From Gordonia iterans (GTDB lineage: Bacteria > Actinomycetota > Actinomycetes > Mycobacteriales > Mycobacteriaceae), in contig NZ_CP027433.1 in NCBI RefSeq assembly GCF_002993285.1, positions 2,976,001-3,040,000 of the forward strand: 64,000 bases of DNA, in the 5' to 3' direction. Within the stretch, counting starts at the first letter, position 1; every line of letters begins with the position of its first letter. The position numbers and the translations under genes are program-made. This document shows, piece after piece, positions 8,623 through 16,804 of this stretch. The notes beneath the pieces are model-generated. The model was not told the origin of the DNA, ran no database searches, and worked only from the letters and a program-made list of their open reading frames with translations.

Positions 8623-9224
8623 TGACCGTTCACCTCGCCCGGTCCACTCAGCTCACGCGCTCGACAGTGCCGGCTATGGCACAGGAGGCAGCCGTACCCG
8701 GACAGATCCTGGGGGCGGAGTCGTTCCGAGCCTCGATGAGCAAGCTCACAACGGGAGTAGTCCTGGTCACCGCGCTGATCGACGACAGGCCCTGGGGTGT
8801 CACCCTCAGTTCGGTCTCCTCGTTCTCCGCCGATCCCGCGCGCCTGTCACTGTCGGTGACACACCGAAGTGCGCTCGGGCAACATCTGAGCCGTCACCAC
8901 GCGGCTTTCGGCGTCTCGATCCTGACCGACAAGCTCGCTCCGCTCGCCCAGCAATTGGCGACCCCGGGCAAGCCGAAGTTCATCCCCGCACCGTATCTGG
9001 CCGAGGACGGCCCGACCACGCCACCGACGATCCAGGGTGCGATGGACAACCTGCACTGCCGCGTCGCCCACGTCGTCCAGGCACTCGACCACATTCTGGT
9101 GATCGCCGACGTCGTCGCCTCCGTGGTCGGCTCCGAAGTCGCTCACGCGCGTCCCTTGGCGTACTTCGACCGCAGCTTCGGCTCGTTCGCACCCAGCACC
9201 ACAGAAGGAGATCAGCAACAATGA
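8619..9224 (+). CDS. Flavin reductase domain protein (HpaC-like)
   Basis: A 201-residue flavin reductase-like FMN-binding-barrel protein, the usual partner of HpaB-type oxygenases. After a short N-terminal tail come SFRASMSKLTTGVVLVTA and WGVTLSSVSSFSADPARLSLSV, the flavin-binding core of this family, and a C-terminal AHARPLAYFDRSFGSF. It reduces FAD with NAD(P)H and hands FADH2 to the oxygenase. ATG 8619 overlaps the oxygenase stop; a second ATG follows immediately at 8622. Its stop overlaps the start of the cyclase-family gene (ATGA), so three genes are translationally chained. Confidence 0.92.
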   Translation: MMTVHLARSTQLTRSTVPAMAQEAAVPGQILGAESFRASMSKLTTGVVLVTALIDDRPWGVTLSSVSSFSADPARLSLSVTHRSALGQHLSRHHAAFGVSILTDKLAPLAQQLATPGKPKFIPAPYLAEDGPTTPPTIQGAMDNLHCRVAHVVQALDHILVIADVVASVVGSEVAHARPLAYFDRSFGSFAPSTTEGDQQQ

Positions 9225-10000
9225 CGTCCCTCGACCACGAGCGCCGCCAGCAGGCACCCACGCTCGGCACCGAACTGTTGACCAACCGGAAGAGAATCGT
9301 CGATCTGACACGGCCTCTCTACGAAGGGATGCCGATGTGGTTCGGGCATCAGCGCACCTTTACACCGGTCAACCAGACCCACGAACAGTTCAAGGAGCTT
9401 TACGGCACCGAGGACGGTTTCTACGCGCGAAACCTCGTGATCAGTGAGCACGCCGGTACCCATACCGACGCCACGATCGAATACGACCCTGACGGGTGCA
9501 CCATCGACAACACCCCGCTGAGCTACTACTACGGTTCGGCGGTCTGTTTGGACCTGTCACACGTGACATTCCGCTCTCCTGACCCGGACCGCACAGGTTA
9601 TGCCGGCCCCACAGACATTCAGAAGGCCGAGGAGAAGCTCGCCGCACAGGGCCAGCACATTCAACCCGGTGACATCGTTCTGGCCTGGTTCGACTACGGC
9701 GACCGCTGGTTTCCAGAACGCAAGTACATCGACGAGAATCCCGGATTCTCGTGGGAGGGTGCCGAGTATCTCGCCACAAAGGGGGTGGTAAACATCGGCA
9801 CCGATTGCAACGCCATCGACAACAGTCTCGACAGCACCTTCGCGGGGCACATGGTGTGCAAGAAGTACGGCATAGTCAACACCGAGCATCTGGCGAACCT
9901 GGGCGAGTTGGCGAGCACCCGATTCGACTTCTACGGCCTGCCACTGAACATCCGGGGCGGCACCGGGTCGCCGATCCGGGCGATCGCGGTTCTCGACTGA
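9221..10000 (+). CDS. Cyclase-family metal-dependent hydrolase
   Basis: A 259-residue protein of the cyclase/kynurenine formamidase superfamily, which hydrolyses amide or lactam-like bonds with a divalent metal. The signature HAGTHTDA (from residue 79), the H-x-G-T-H-x-D metal site, is intact. A further family element, GVVNIGTDCNAIDN, and FAGHM follow in the second half. Known members open isatin, cleave N-formylkynurenine or act on other cyclic amides. It has AAGGAGA upstream and is the last gene of the operon. In this context it could open a ring or remove an N-formyl group after oxidation; this is inference. Confidence 0.88.
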   Translation: MTSLDHERRQQAPTLGTELLTNRKRIVDLTRPLYEGMPMWFGHQRTFTPVNQTHEQFKELYGTEDGFYARNLVISEHAGTHTDATIEYDPDGCTIDNTPLSYYYGSAVCLDLSHVTFRSPDPDRTGYAGPTDIQKAEEKLAAQGQHIQPGDIVLAWFDYGDRWFPERKYIDENPGFSWEGAEYLATKGVVNIGTDCNAIDNSLDSTFAGHMVCKKYGIVNTEHLANLGELASTRFDFYGLPLNIRGGTGSPIRAIAVLD

Positions 10001-10037
10001 GTCGATGACGCCGTCACCCGCGCAATCGTCACCGGCC

Positions 10038-10895
10038 TCAGAACGTGGGCGGTGTGTTGACCCAGACCACGCGTGCGGTGACGGCGCCTCGATTCGTGTA
10101 GCTGTGCGGCCGCGTACTGGCGAAGGTCATCGAATCGCCGGTCCCGAGCACAACTCTTTCGATGCCGTCGAGAACCAACTCGATCTCCCCTTCGATCACC
10201 GTGAGGAACTCTTCTCCGGCGTGACTCATCGGGGCCCCGCTGCCGCGGCCGGGTTCCACCGTGACCAGCTGCGACTGCAGGACGGTCGACGCGTCGTACA
10301 GGTTCTCGATCACCACCCCGGGCGCGCCCAGCGGAAGTGTGGTCCGCCGGTCGGCACGCACTACCGAGCCGTTGCCGCCGACCGTCATGCCCAGCAGGTC
10401 CGGTGTCGTGGTACCCAGCGCATGCGCGATCTGCGTGATTCGTCCAATGCTCGGCGTACTGACGCCACGTTCGAAGGCACTCAGCGCAGAGGGACTCACA
10501 CCGATGCGCCGAGACAGTTCACGCAGGCTCATTCGTTGCCGACTCCGCAACTCCCGGACCCGGGCACCCAGCGCCGCCGAATCCTCGTGATCGACGGCAT
10601 CCTCGCGTTCGGGCTCGCCAAGTGCCTGCCGGACCCCGACGATGGTCATCGACTTGGTCGCAAGGAGCCGACGGATCCGCTCGAGTCGCCGGACATCCTC
10701 CATCGTGTACAGGCGCTGACCTGACGCCGTTCGCCGGGGAGCGATCAACCGCTCGTTCTCCCACTGACGCAGCCGCGACACCGACACGCCGACGATACGT
10801 GCGGCCTGCCCGATCTTGAGTAAGACCGACGATCGCGCGTCGAGAGGATCTGTCTCGGGCACCGCACCGTCACCCACAGTCATCTCGAATCTCAT
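10038..10895 (-). CDS. MerR-type HTH + XRE HTH + cupin regulator
   Basis: A 285-residue predicted transcription factor with three domains. Residues about 25-95 form a MerR-like winged HTH (LKIGQAARIVGVSVSRLRQWENERLI). Residues about 105-165 form an XRE/Cro HTH (VRELRSRQRMSLRELSRRIG, then SPSALSAFERG). The C-terminal third is a cupin sensor (HAGEEFLTVIEGEIELVLDG). XRE-cupin regulators commonly control catabolic and transport genes by binding a metabolite. The added MerR-like domain is unusual. It points against the permease operon and is only 16 bases from the divergent VOC gene, so it probably regulates both arms of the island. A second in-frame ATG at 10883 is possible. Confidence 0.85.
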   Translation of the reverse strand: MRFEMTVGDGAVPETDPLDARSSVLLKIGQAARIVGVSVSRLRQWENERLIAPRRTASGQRLYTMEDVRRLERIRRLLATKSMTIVGVRQALGEPEREDAVDHEDSAALGARVRELRSRQRMSLRELSRRIGVSPSALSAFERGVSTPSIGRITQIAHALGTTTPDLLGMTVGGNGSVVRADRRTTLPLGAPGVVIENLYDASTVLQSQLVTVEPGRGSGAPMSHAGEEFLTVIEGEIELVLDGIERVVLGTGDSMTFASTRPHSYTNRGAVTARVVWVNTPPTF

Positions 10896-10911
10896 TCACG
10901 GAAGGAACACC

Positions 10912-11502
10912 ATGACATTCACGAGCGTCGATCATATCGTTCTGGCATGTCCCGACCTAGAGCGCGCAGAACGCGTGTTCACCGACCGGCTCGGTGCGGC
11001 ATGCCGGGGCGGAGGCTCACATGACGGCATCGGCACTCGCAACCGGATACTGCCCCTCGGCGAGAGCTACCTGGAGTTCGTCACCATCGACGATTCAGCC
11101 GCCGCTCAGCAACACCCGTTCGGCCGGCTGGTGCTCGACGCGATCGACCGGAAGGCACTGTTCGCGGGGTGGGTCACCGCCGGTGAGGTGCGCGGCGACG
11201 ACCGCGCCCGGGTACAGCGCGCCGGGGTCTCGGTGTACTTGGAGGGTTGTCTGCGGGCCATCGACCGTCCAGACCTGCCGATCCGCCTCGCCCGGCCGGC
11301 CGAACAGGCCTTCCCCGGAGACACGCCTGCGCCACGAGCCCTGGTCGAGTTGGAAGTCCGCGGGCCCAGCGACCCGGAACCGGGCAATGGACCGACGCGC
11401 ATCGTCCACCGTCGTACGGCACAGTCCGAGATCCGGTCGTGCACGATACTGAACCACGCGGGCGACCGAGTGACGATCGACCAGACGTGGGCAGTCCGAT
11501 GA
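10912..11502 (+). CDS. VOC/glyoxalase-like domain protein
   Basis: A 196-residue protein beginning with a vicinal-oxygen-chelate fold (TFTSVDHIVLACPDLERAERVF, glyoxalase-like domain), where H9 would be the first metal ligand and E in GESYLEFV a second. VOC proteins include dioxygenases, isomerases and lyases, so the reaction cannot be named. ATG 10912 has GGAAGGA upstream and is preferred to the longer frame, which would overlap the divergent regulator. Its stop overlaps the M20 hydrolase start (ATGA), so the two form a second operon arm of the catabolic island. Confidence 0.8.
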   Translation: MTFTSVDHIVLACPDLERAERVFTDRLGAACRGGGSHDGIGTRNRILPLGESYLEFVTIDDSAAAQQHPFGRLVLDAIDRKALFAGWVTAGEVRGDDRARVQRAGVSVYLEGCLRAIDRPDLPIRLARPAEQAFPGDTPAPRALVELEVRGPSDPEPGNGPTRIVHRRTAQSEIRSCTILNHAGDRVTIDQTWAVR

Positions 11503-12674
11503 AGAGCATCGACATCGTCACCCTTCGTCACGAACTGCACCAGATCCCCGAAGTCGGCCTCCACCTGCCGATCACCCAGCGCTACCTGCTCGCGGTCCTG
11601 GACTCCGAGGGAATCGACTACCTCACCGGCGAATCCATGACGTCGGTCACGATCGTGATCCGCGGCGGTGCCGCGGACCGCCGGGCCACAGTGCCCACCG
11701 TGCTGGTGCGGTCTGACATGGACGCCCTGCCCGTCGCGGAAGAGACCAATCTTCCTTGGGCGTCCACCAACGGTGCCATGCATGCGTGCGGGCACGACGC
11801 CCACATGGCGATCGTGCTCGCCGCCACCGTCGCCACCCATCGTGCCCGTGCAACCCTGCAGGGCGACGCGATCTTCTTCTTTCAGCCCGGTGAAGAGGGC
11901 CACGGAGGAGCCCAGCTGGCCCTCGCCGAGGGTCTGCTGGACGTCGCGGGAACCAGACCGATCGCCGCACTCGGCCTCCACGTCCTCTCGAATCTACTCG
12001 ATGCCGGCCAACTAGCCGGCCGTCCGGGACCGATCCTCTCCGGATCGACTCTGGTCGACGTCAACGTCTCCGGTCGCGGCGGGCACGGCTCGACGCCGCA
12101 TCTCACGGCCAGCCCGTTGGCGGCCGCGGCGGCCATGGTCGGCGCCGTGGGTGCTGTCAGCGCGCACTCGGTCTCGATGTTCGAACCCGCGACGGTCGGA
12201 TTCGGCGCTCTGCGCTCGGGCGAGGCCCGGAACGTGGTTCCCGATCACGCCGTGCTCCAAGGCGTGATCCGCACGTTCGACACCGACACCGACAGCCACC
12301 TGCGGCAGTGCCTGGAACGCACGGTCAACGGAATCGCGATGGCGCACGACGTCGAAGCCACGGTGACCTACGCTCAGGACACCGTTCCGACCGAAAGCGA
12401 CCCCCGGGAGTTCGCTCTGCTGAGAGGCATCGCGCGCGGTCGCGGTATCCAGCTCACCGAACTGCCGCAGCCCATCGCCATCTCCGAGGACTTCTCCTGG
12501 ATTCTCCGGGCAGTACCGGGAGTCTTCGTCCTGATCGGCGCCGGACGGAGTGACTCCCCGGAGTCCAACCACTCGCCGCGCGCAACATTCTCCGACGACG
12601 TGCTGGCGCCTTCCGCCGATCTCGTGATCGCTTGGGTGCAGGACCGTCTCGCCGCGGGTGCGCAAAAGCCGTGA
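11499..12674 (+). CDS. M20D-family amidohydrolase (hippurate/N-acyl-amino-acid hydrolase type)
   Basis: A 391-residue M20 metallopeptidase family amidohydrolase. It starts with the typical LRHELHQIPEVGLHL, then shows VRSDMDALPVAE, HACGHDAHMA and FQPGEEGHGGAQLALAEGLLD, which hold the metal-binding Asp, His and Glu residues. The dimerisation domain with GRGGHGSTPHL follows, then SEDFSWILRAVPGVFVLIGAG at the end. Family members hydrolyse amide bonds of N-acyl amino acids, hippurate or carbamoyl compounds. In this island it would release an amino acid or ammonia from a late intermediate. Start ATG 11499 is fixed by the 4-base overlap with the VOC gene. Confidence 0.9.
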   Translation: MKSIDIVTLRHELHQIPEVGLHLPITQRYLLAVLDSEGIDYLTGESMTSVTIVIRGGAADRRATVPTVLVRSDMDALPVAEETNLPWASTNGAMHACGHDAHMAIVLAATVATHRARATLQGDAIFFFQPGEEGHGGAQLALAEGLLDVAGTRPIAALGLHVLSNLLDAGQLAGRPGPILSGSTLVDVNVSGRGGHGSTPHLTASPLAAAAAMVGAVGAVSAHSVSMFEPATVGFGALRSGEARNVVPDHAVLQGVIRTFDTDTDSHLRQCLERTVNGIAMAHDVEATVTYAQDTVPTESDPREFALLRGIARGRGIQLTELPQPIAISEDFSWILRAVPGVFVLIGAGRSDSPESNHSPRATFSDDVLAPSADLVIAWVQDRLAAGAQKP

Positions 12675-12716
12675 CGGACCGGTGATCGGCTGACGGGGAC
12701 TCACCCCGATACGCTG

Positions 12717-12746
12717 CGGCCGCCCCGGTGCCTGCCGGGACGGCCG
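12717..12746 (+). terminator. Hairpin downstream of the M20 hydrolase
   Basis: CGGCCGCCCCGG and CCGGGACGGCCG pair with one mismatch around a TGCCTG loop, 42 bases after the M20 stop. No T-run follows, so it may act as an actinobacterial intrinsic terminator without a U-tract. Confidence 0.4.
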
Positions 12747-12794
12747 TCTCCGTCGCACCGCGATACCTGCCGGCGCGGTGCCGCTTCGGCGGCG

Positions 12795-12950
12795 TCACCG
12801 AGTCCGTTGGCGATACATCCACACCCCGAGGATCACCAGCCACAGCGGCAGCACGAGCGCGAGCATGGCCCACTGCTTCTGCCCCACCATCATGGCGGCG
12901 GCGATGACCATCAGCACGCTGCTGAAGACCATCACGAACTTCGGATTCAC
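12795..12950 (-). CDS. Small two-helix membrane protein
   Basis: A 51-residue frame starting with GTG 12950 and ending with TGA at 12795. The translation begins VNPKFVMVFSSVLMVIAAAMM, then a charged-polar turn (GQKQW), then a second hydrophobic segment (ALVLPLWLVILGVWMY) and a basic end (RQRTR). The two clear transmembrane helices, the location 33 bases downstream of glyS on the same strand and the good codon pattern support a real gene. Function unknown. The start is moderately certain; only a weak purine-rich stretch precedes GTG. Confidence 0.6.
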   Translation of the reverse strand: MNPKFVMVFSSVLMVIAAAMMVGQKQWAMLALVLPLWLVILGVWMYRQRTR

Positions 12951-12983
12951 CCCTGACGCCCGTCCGGCTGCGACACGGCGAGG

Positions 12984-14375
12984 TCAGGCGCCGACGAGCT
13001 TGCCGGCGAGGTACTCCACCACGCCGGACAGCGGGATGCGCTCCTGCGCCATGGTGTCGCGCTCGCGGATGGTGACGGCGTCGTCGTCGAGCGTGTCGAA
13101 GTCGACGGTCACGCAGAACGGCGTGCCGATCTCGTCCTGGCGCCGGTAGCGCTTGCCGATGCCCTGGGCGTCGTCGAAGTCGATGGTCCAGTACTTGCGC
13201 AGTTCGTCGGCGAGGCCGCGGGCCTTCGGCGACAGCTTCTCGTTGCGCGAGAGCGGCAACACGGCCGCCTTGACCGGGGCGAGGCGGCGATCGAGCTTCA
13301 GGACGGTGCGGGTGTCGGTGCCGCCCTTGGCGTTCGGCACCTCCTCCTCGGTGTAGGCATCGCAGAGGAAGGCCATCATCGAACGGCCGAGGCCGGCGGC
13401 GGGCTCGATGACGTACGGCGTGTACTTCTCGCCGGTCGCCTGCTCGAAGTAGACCAGGTCCTCGCCGGAGGCCTTGCTGTGCGTGGAGAGGTCGTAGTCG
13501 GTGCGGTTGGCGATGCCCTCCAGCTCACCCCACGGATTCCCGGAGAAGCCGAACCGGTACTCGATGTCGGTGGTGCCCTTGGAGTAGTGCGACAGCTTCT
13601 CCAGCGGATGCACGAACAGGCGCAGGTTCTCCGGGTCGATGCCCAGATCGGTGTACCAGTCCATCCGCGTCGAGATCCAGTACTCGTGCCACTCGTCGTC
13701 GTCGCCCGGCTTGACGAAGAACTCCATCTCCATCTGCTCGAACTCACGAGTGCGGAAGATGAAGTTGCCGGGTGTGATCTCGTTGCGGAAGCTCTTGCCG
13801 ATCTGCGCGATGCCGAACGGCGGCTTCTTGCGCGCGGTGGTCATCACGTTCTTGAAATTGATGAAGATGCCCTGCGCGGTCTCCGGGCGCAGGTAGTGCA
13901 GCCCCTCCTCGTCGACGACAGGTCCGAGGAACGTCTTGAGCAGCCCGGAGAACTCCCGCGGCTCGGTCCACTGCCCCCGCGTCCCGCAGTCCGGGCAGAC
14001 CACCTCGCTCATCGGCACCTCATCCGGGTCGGCGATGCCCTTCTTCTCCGCGTACGCCTCCTGGAGATGGTCCTGCCGGTGGCGCTTGTGGCAGTTGGTG
14101 CACTCGACCAGCGGGTCGGTGAACACGTCCACGTGCCCGGATGCCTCCCAGACCTGCCGCGGAAGGATCACCGAGGAGTCCAGGCCCACCACGTCGTCGC
14201 GCGAGGTGACCATGCTGCGCCACCACTGGTCCTTGATGTTGTTCTTCAGCTCGACGCCCAGCGGCCCGTAGTCCCACGCCGACCGCGTTCCGCCGTAGAT
14301 CTCACCGCACGGGTACACCAGGCCCCGCCGCTTGGCGAGGTTGACGACGGCTTCGACTTTGGACTGCACGGCCAC
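12984..14375 (-). CDS. glyS: Glycine--tRNA ligase
   Basis: A 463-residue class II glycyl-tRNA synthetase of the dimeric eukaryal/actinobacterial type, which charges tRNA-Gly with glycine. Class II motif 1 region lies around [18 protein letters not shown], with [11 protein letters not shown] near residue 30. A zinc-binding cysteine set (CTNCHKRH and CPDCG) lies between residues 90 and 135. Motif 2 is seen at [28 protein letters not shown] and motif 3 near [14 protein letters not shown]. The anticodon-binding domain covers the last 100 residues. GTG 14375 is the start, with GGAG about 11 bases upstream. It is divergent from the smtB-zur operon. Confidence 0.98.
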   Translation of the reverse strand: MAVQSKVEAVVNLAKRRGLVYPCGEIYGGTRSAWDYGPLGVELKNNIKDQWWRSMVTSRDDVVGLDSSVILPRQVWEASGHVDVFTDPLVECTNCHKRHRQDHLQEAYAEKKGIADPDEVPMSEVVCPDCGTRGQWTEPREFSGLLKTFLGPVVDEEGLHYLRPETAQGIFINFKNVMTTARKKPPFGIAQIGKSFRNEITPGNFIFRTREFEQMEMEFFVKPGDDDEWHEYWISTRMDWYTDLGIDPENLRLFVHPLEKLSHYSKGTTDIEYRFGFSGNPWGELEGIANRTDYDLSTHSKASGEDLVYFEQATGEKYTPYVIEPAAGLGRSMMAFLCDAYTEEEVPNAKGGTDTRTVLKLDRRLAPVKAAVLPLSRNEKLSPKARGLADELRKYWTIDFDDAQGIGKRYRRQDEIGTPFCVTVDFDTLDDDAVTIRERDTMAQERIPLSGVVEYLAGKLVGA

Positions 14376-14616
14376 GGCTGACTGATCTCCAGGATTGAGG
14401 ACGGGACTCGCTGCGCGCGCGTCGTCTTGAGAACACGCACCAGCGCTCTACAGGGTATCTCCCCGCACGCATGAAGATGGTCCCGGCCGTCTTGCCGCGC
14501 CGCACCGTCCGTCCGCGGCTCTCCCCGGCGCCGCGCACCACCGGCAACTCATGCGCAAATAGCCAAATGGCAACCACTGCTAATAAGATGGAGTAACCGT
14601 CCGGAAGGAACCCCGA

Positions 14617-14940
14617 ATGACCCACCCCGATGTCGCCCCCGCGCGCCCCAGCGCCGCCGACACCGCGGCCGCGAGCGACCTCCTGCGAGCCCTGGCCGCG
14701 CCCGCCCGCGTCGCGATCGTGCTGTCCCTGAAGGAGCGCGCGATGTGCGTGCACGAGCTCGTCGATGCGCTGCATCTCAACCAGCCCCAAGTGAGCCAGC
14801 ACCTCAAAGTGCTCAAGAACTCCGGTGTCGTGGCAGGCAACCGCCGCGGCCGCGAGGTGGAGTACACCCTGGTCGACGATCACATCGCCCACATCGTCAC
14901 CGACGCCCTCACGCACGCGACCGAAGGGCGTCACCCATGA
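14617..14940 (+). CDS. smtB: ArsR/SmtB-family metal-sensing repressor
   Basis: A 107-residue winged-helix repressor of the ArsR/SmtB family. Residues about 20-95 hold the fold, with the recognition helix in HLNQPQVSQHLKVLKNSGVVAGNRRGREVEYTL. The C-terminal helix contains DDHIAHIVTDALTHATEGRH, where Asp and His residues resemble the alpha-5 zinc site of SmtB. It is translationally coupled to zur (ATGA), as in the Rv2358-Rv2359 pair of M. tuberculosis, where zinc releases SmtB and lets Zur be made. GGAAGGA precedes the ATG, and TAAGAT (14584-14589) is a possible -10 box. Confidence 0.93.
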   Translation: MTHPDVAPARPSAADTAAASDLLRALAAPARVAIVLSLKERAMCVHELVDALHLNQPQVSQHLKVLKNSGVVAGNRRGREVEYTLVDDHIAHIVTDALTHATEGRHP

Positions 14941-15350
14941 CTCGCACCAAGCCGGTCACCGGCCAGCGCACGACGCGGCAGCGCTCGGCGATCGCCGACC
15001 TGCTCACCCGGACCGACGACTTCCTCTCCGCCCAGCAGCTGCACGACCAACTCGTCGCCCGCGGCGACTCGATCGGTCTCACCACCGTCTACCGCAACCT
15101 GCAGGCCCTCGTCGACGCCGGCCAGGTCGACGCCATCTGGGACGGCTCCGGCGAGACCCGCTACCGGCACTGCTCGGCCGAACACCACCACCATCTCGTC
15201 TGTCGCGACTGCGGCACCACCGTCGAGATCCAGGCCGATCCGGTCGAGAAGTGGGCGGCCACCGTCGCTCGCACCCACGGTTTCCAGGACATCTCGCACA
15301 CGGTCGAGATCTTCGGCACCTGCACCGACTGCGTCTCCGCCGCGGAGTGA
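14937..15350 (+). CDS. zur: Fur-family zinc uptake regulator
   Basis: A 137-residue Fur-family repressor, FurB/Zur by context. The winged helix covers QRTTRQRSAIADLLTRTDDFLSAQ to TVYRNLQALVDAGQVD, and the dimerisation domain has the metal-binding HCSAEHHHHLVCRDCG and a final CTDC that completes the structural zinc site. With zinc bound it represses zinc uptake genes and alternative ribosomal proteins. ATG 14937 overlaps the smtB stop. No Zur-like palindrome was seen in front of the operon. Confidence 0.95.
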   Translation: MTRTKPVTGQRTTRQRSAIADLLTRTDDFLSAQQLHDQLVARGDSIGLTTVYRNLQALVDAGQVDAIWDGSGETRYRHCSAEHHHHLVCRDCGTTVEIQADPVEKWAATVARTHGFQDISHTVEIFGTCTDCVSAAE

Positions 15351-15358
15351 CCTCAAGC

Positions 15359-15404
15359 GTCAACCCGTAGTTGACGATTCCACCCTCGTCAACTTAGTGT
15401 TGAC
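15359..15404 (+). promoter_or_regulatory. clpC2 promoter with two inverted-repeat operators
   Basis: Two copies of GTCAAC-5 bases-GTTGAC lie at 15359-15375 and 15388-15404, with centres 29 bases apart. Within them, TTGACG (15371-15376) and TAGTGT (15395-15400) make a -35/-10 pair with an 18-base spacer. The -10 ends 6 bases before ATG 15407, so the mRNA is likely leaderless. One operator therefore covers the -35 and the other the -10, an arrangement suited to tight repression. Confidence 0.75.
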
Positions 15405-15406
15405 GC

Positions 15407-16144
15407 ATGCCGGAGAACACACCCCTCAGCCCACCCGTCCGTCTCGACGATCTGATCGACGCCATAAAGAAGGTGCACGACGACCCCCTCGAGCAGCTCA
15501 CCGACGCCATGCTGGCCGCCGACCACCTCGGCGACGTCGCCGATCACCTGATCGGACACTTCGTCGACAACGCCCGTCGCACCGGCGCCTCGTGGACCGA
15601 GATCGGCGCCAGCATGGGCGTCACCAAACAGGCCGCGCAGAAGCGTTTCACGCCGAAGGATCCGGGCACCGCCTCCGATCTGGATCCCAACCAGGGCTTC
15701 AACGCCTTCACTCCCCGGGCTCGCAACGTCGCGGCCGCCGCCCACAACGCCGCCAAGGCCAACGGAAACGACGAGGTGACGCCGGTGCACCTCGCCCTCG
15801 GCATTCTCGACGATCCCGAATCGCTCGCCGTCGTGCTCCTCTCACAGGGCGGCCTCGCACCCGACGAGCTCCGCACCGCGCTGCAGGGCGCACTGCCCGC
15901 CCCGGCCGCAGAAGTCCCCGAGCTGATCCCCTACGACACCGCCGCGCGCAAGGCGCTGGAACTGACCTTCCGGCAGGCGCTGCGCCTGTGCCACAACTAC
16001 ATCGGCACCGAGCACATCCTGCTCGCGCTGCTCGACGCCGAGAGCGGTTCGGGTCCCCTCACCGCCGCCGGCGTGGACGCCGCCGATATCGAAACTCGCC
16101 TCGTCGAGCTCCTGGCGAGCATGCGGCCGGACGCCGAGCAGTGA
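15407..16144 (+). CDS. clpC2: ClpC2-type protein (HTH plus Clp N-domain)
   Basis: A 245-residue protein without an AAA+ domain. The N-terminal third contains a helix-turn-helix-like segment (TGASWTEIGASMGVTKQAAQKRF, residues about 65-90). The rest is a Clp N-terminal double repeat (FTPRARNVAAAAHNAAKANGNDEVTPVHLALGIL and NYIGTEHILLALLDAE). This is the architecture and size of mycobacterial ClpC2 (Rv2667), which binds compounds that poison the ClpC1 N-domain and represses its own gene. Two matching operators in its promoter fit autoregulation. No Shine-Dalgarno sequence precedes the ATG, in keeping with a leaderless start. The stop abuts the convergent lipoprotein gene with no gap. Confidence 0.88.
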   Translation: MPENTPLSPPVRLDDLIDAIKKVHDDPLEQLTDAMLAADHLGDVADHLIGHFVDNARRTGASWTEIGASMGVTKQAAQKRFTPKDPGTASDLDPNQGFNAFTPRARNVAAAAHNAAKANGNDEVTPVHLALGILDDPESLAVVLLSQGGLAPDELRTALQGALPAPAAEVPELIPYDTAARKALELTFRQALRLCHNYIGTEHILLALLDAESGSGPLTAAGVDAADIETRLVELLASMRPDAEQ

Positions 16145-16570
16145 CTACTCCGCCGCGGTGACGGTCACCGTGAACCGAATGGGCTCCGTGTCGGCGTCCT
16201 CGCTGGTCATCGTCACGGCGGTGGTGCCGGGCGCCACCGCCGTGACGCCGGGGTTGAATCGGACGCCGCCCTCGTCCCGTCCCCGCTCGAACTTGGCGAC
16301 GCGCCGATCCGCCACCTCACCGCGGTAGCTCTGCACCGGCACGTCCCCGGTGTCGATGTTGAGCACTCGGCCGACCGTGAGCTCCACTGTGGTTCCCCGC
16401 AACTCGTCCGCGCTCCGCGTCACCGGCCCGACCATCTCCACGCTCGACTCAGCCGCGCCGGAACGGCCGGCATCCGGATATCCGCTGTCGGTGGAACCTC
16501 CGCACGCGACCGTCCCCGTCATGAGCACCGCCGCACAGATTCCTGCTGCGATCCGCTGCCGCTTCCTCAT
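16145..16570 (-). CDS. Putative lipoprotein of unknown function
   Basis: A 141-residue secreted protein with a lipoprotein signal peptide: basic MRKRQR, hydrophobic IAAGICAAVLMTG and lipobox TVAC, with the lipidated cysteine near residue 23. The mature part is hydrophilic, rich in Thr and Val, and ends in what looks like an Ig-like beta fold (GVTAVAPGTTAVTMTSEDADTEPIRFTVTVTA). AGGAAG precedes the ATG. No function can be assigned. It is convergent and contiguous with clpC2. Confidence 0.75.
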   Translation of the reverse strand: MRKRQRIAAGICAAVLMTGTVACGGSTDSGYPDAGRSGAAESSVEMVGPVTRSADELRGTTVELTVGRVLNIDTGDVPVQSYRGEVADRRVAKFERGRDEGGVRFNPGVTAVAPGTTAVTMTSEDADTEPIRFTVTVTAAE

Positions 16571-16691
16571 CGTCCGCTTCCTCTCGATCCCGCCCCGCCG
16601 TCGCCGGCGACGGGACGCGGGCGCAACGCCGCTGAGACTACTCCCCGGTGACCTCTCGCGGAGACGGACGACCGCGGGGCTCCGAGTTGAC

Positions 16692-16765
16692 GGTGCCCGG
16701 CACCATCAACTCGTTCACGCACCCTCAGCTGAGGGTGCCATTCGGAGAGCACGGTGCCCGGCACC
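16692..16765. repeat. 74-bp interspersed hairpin element, copy 1
   Basis: Two copies of GGTGCCCGGCACC (16692-16704 and 16753-16765) flank a perfect 20-base palindrome GCACCCTCAG/CTGAGGGTGC (16719-16738). The same layout with the same 61-base spacing recurs at 30191-30264. It occupies the gap between the lipoprotein and acetyltransferase genes. Confidence 0.75.
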
Positions 16766-16804
16766 CGTACCTCGGTCGGTTCCCGCCCCTCGTCGTCACG
16801 GTGG

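Noticed and set aside
14541-14616. Possible Zur or SmtB palindrome before smtB
   Set aside because: Only a weak GCCA-AA-TGGC symmetry is present; no match to TGAAAAT-type Zur boxes, so no operator was called.
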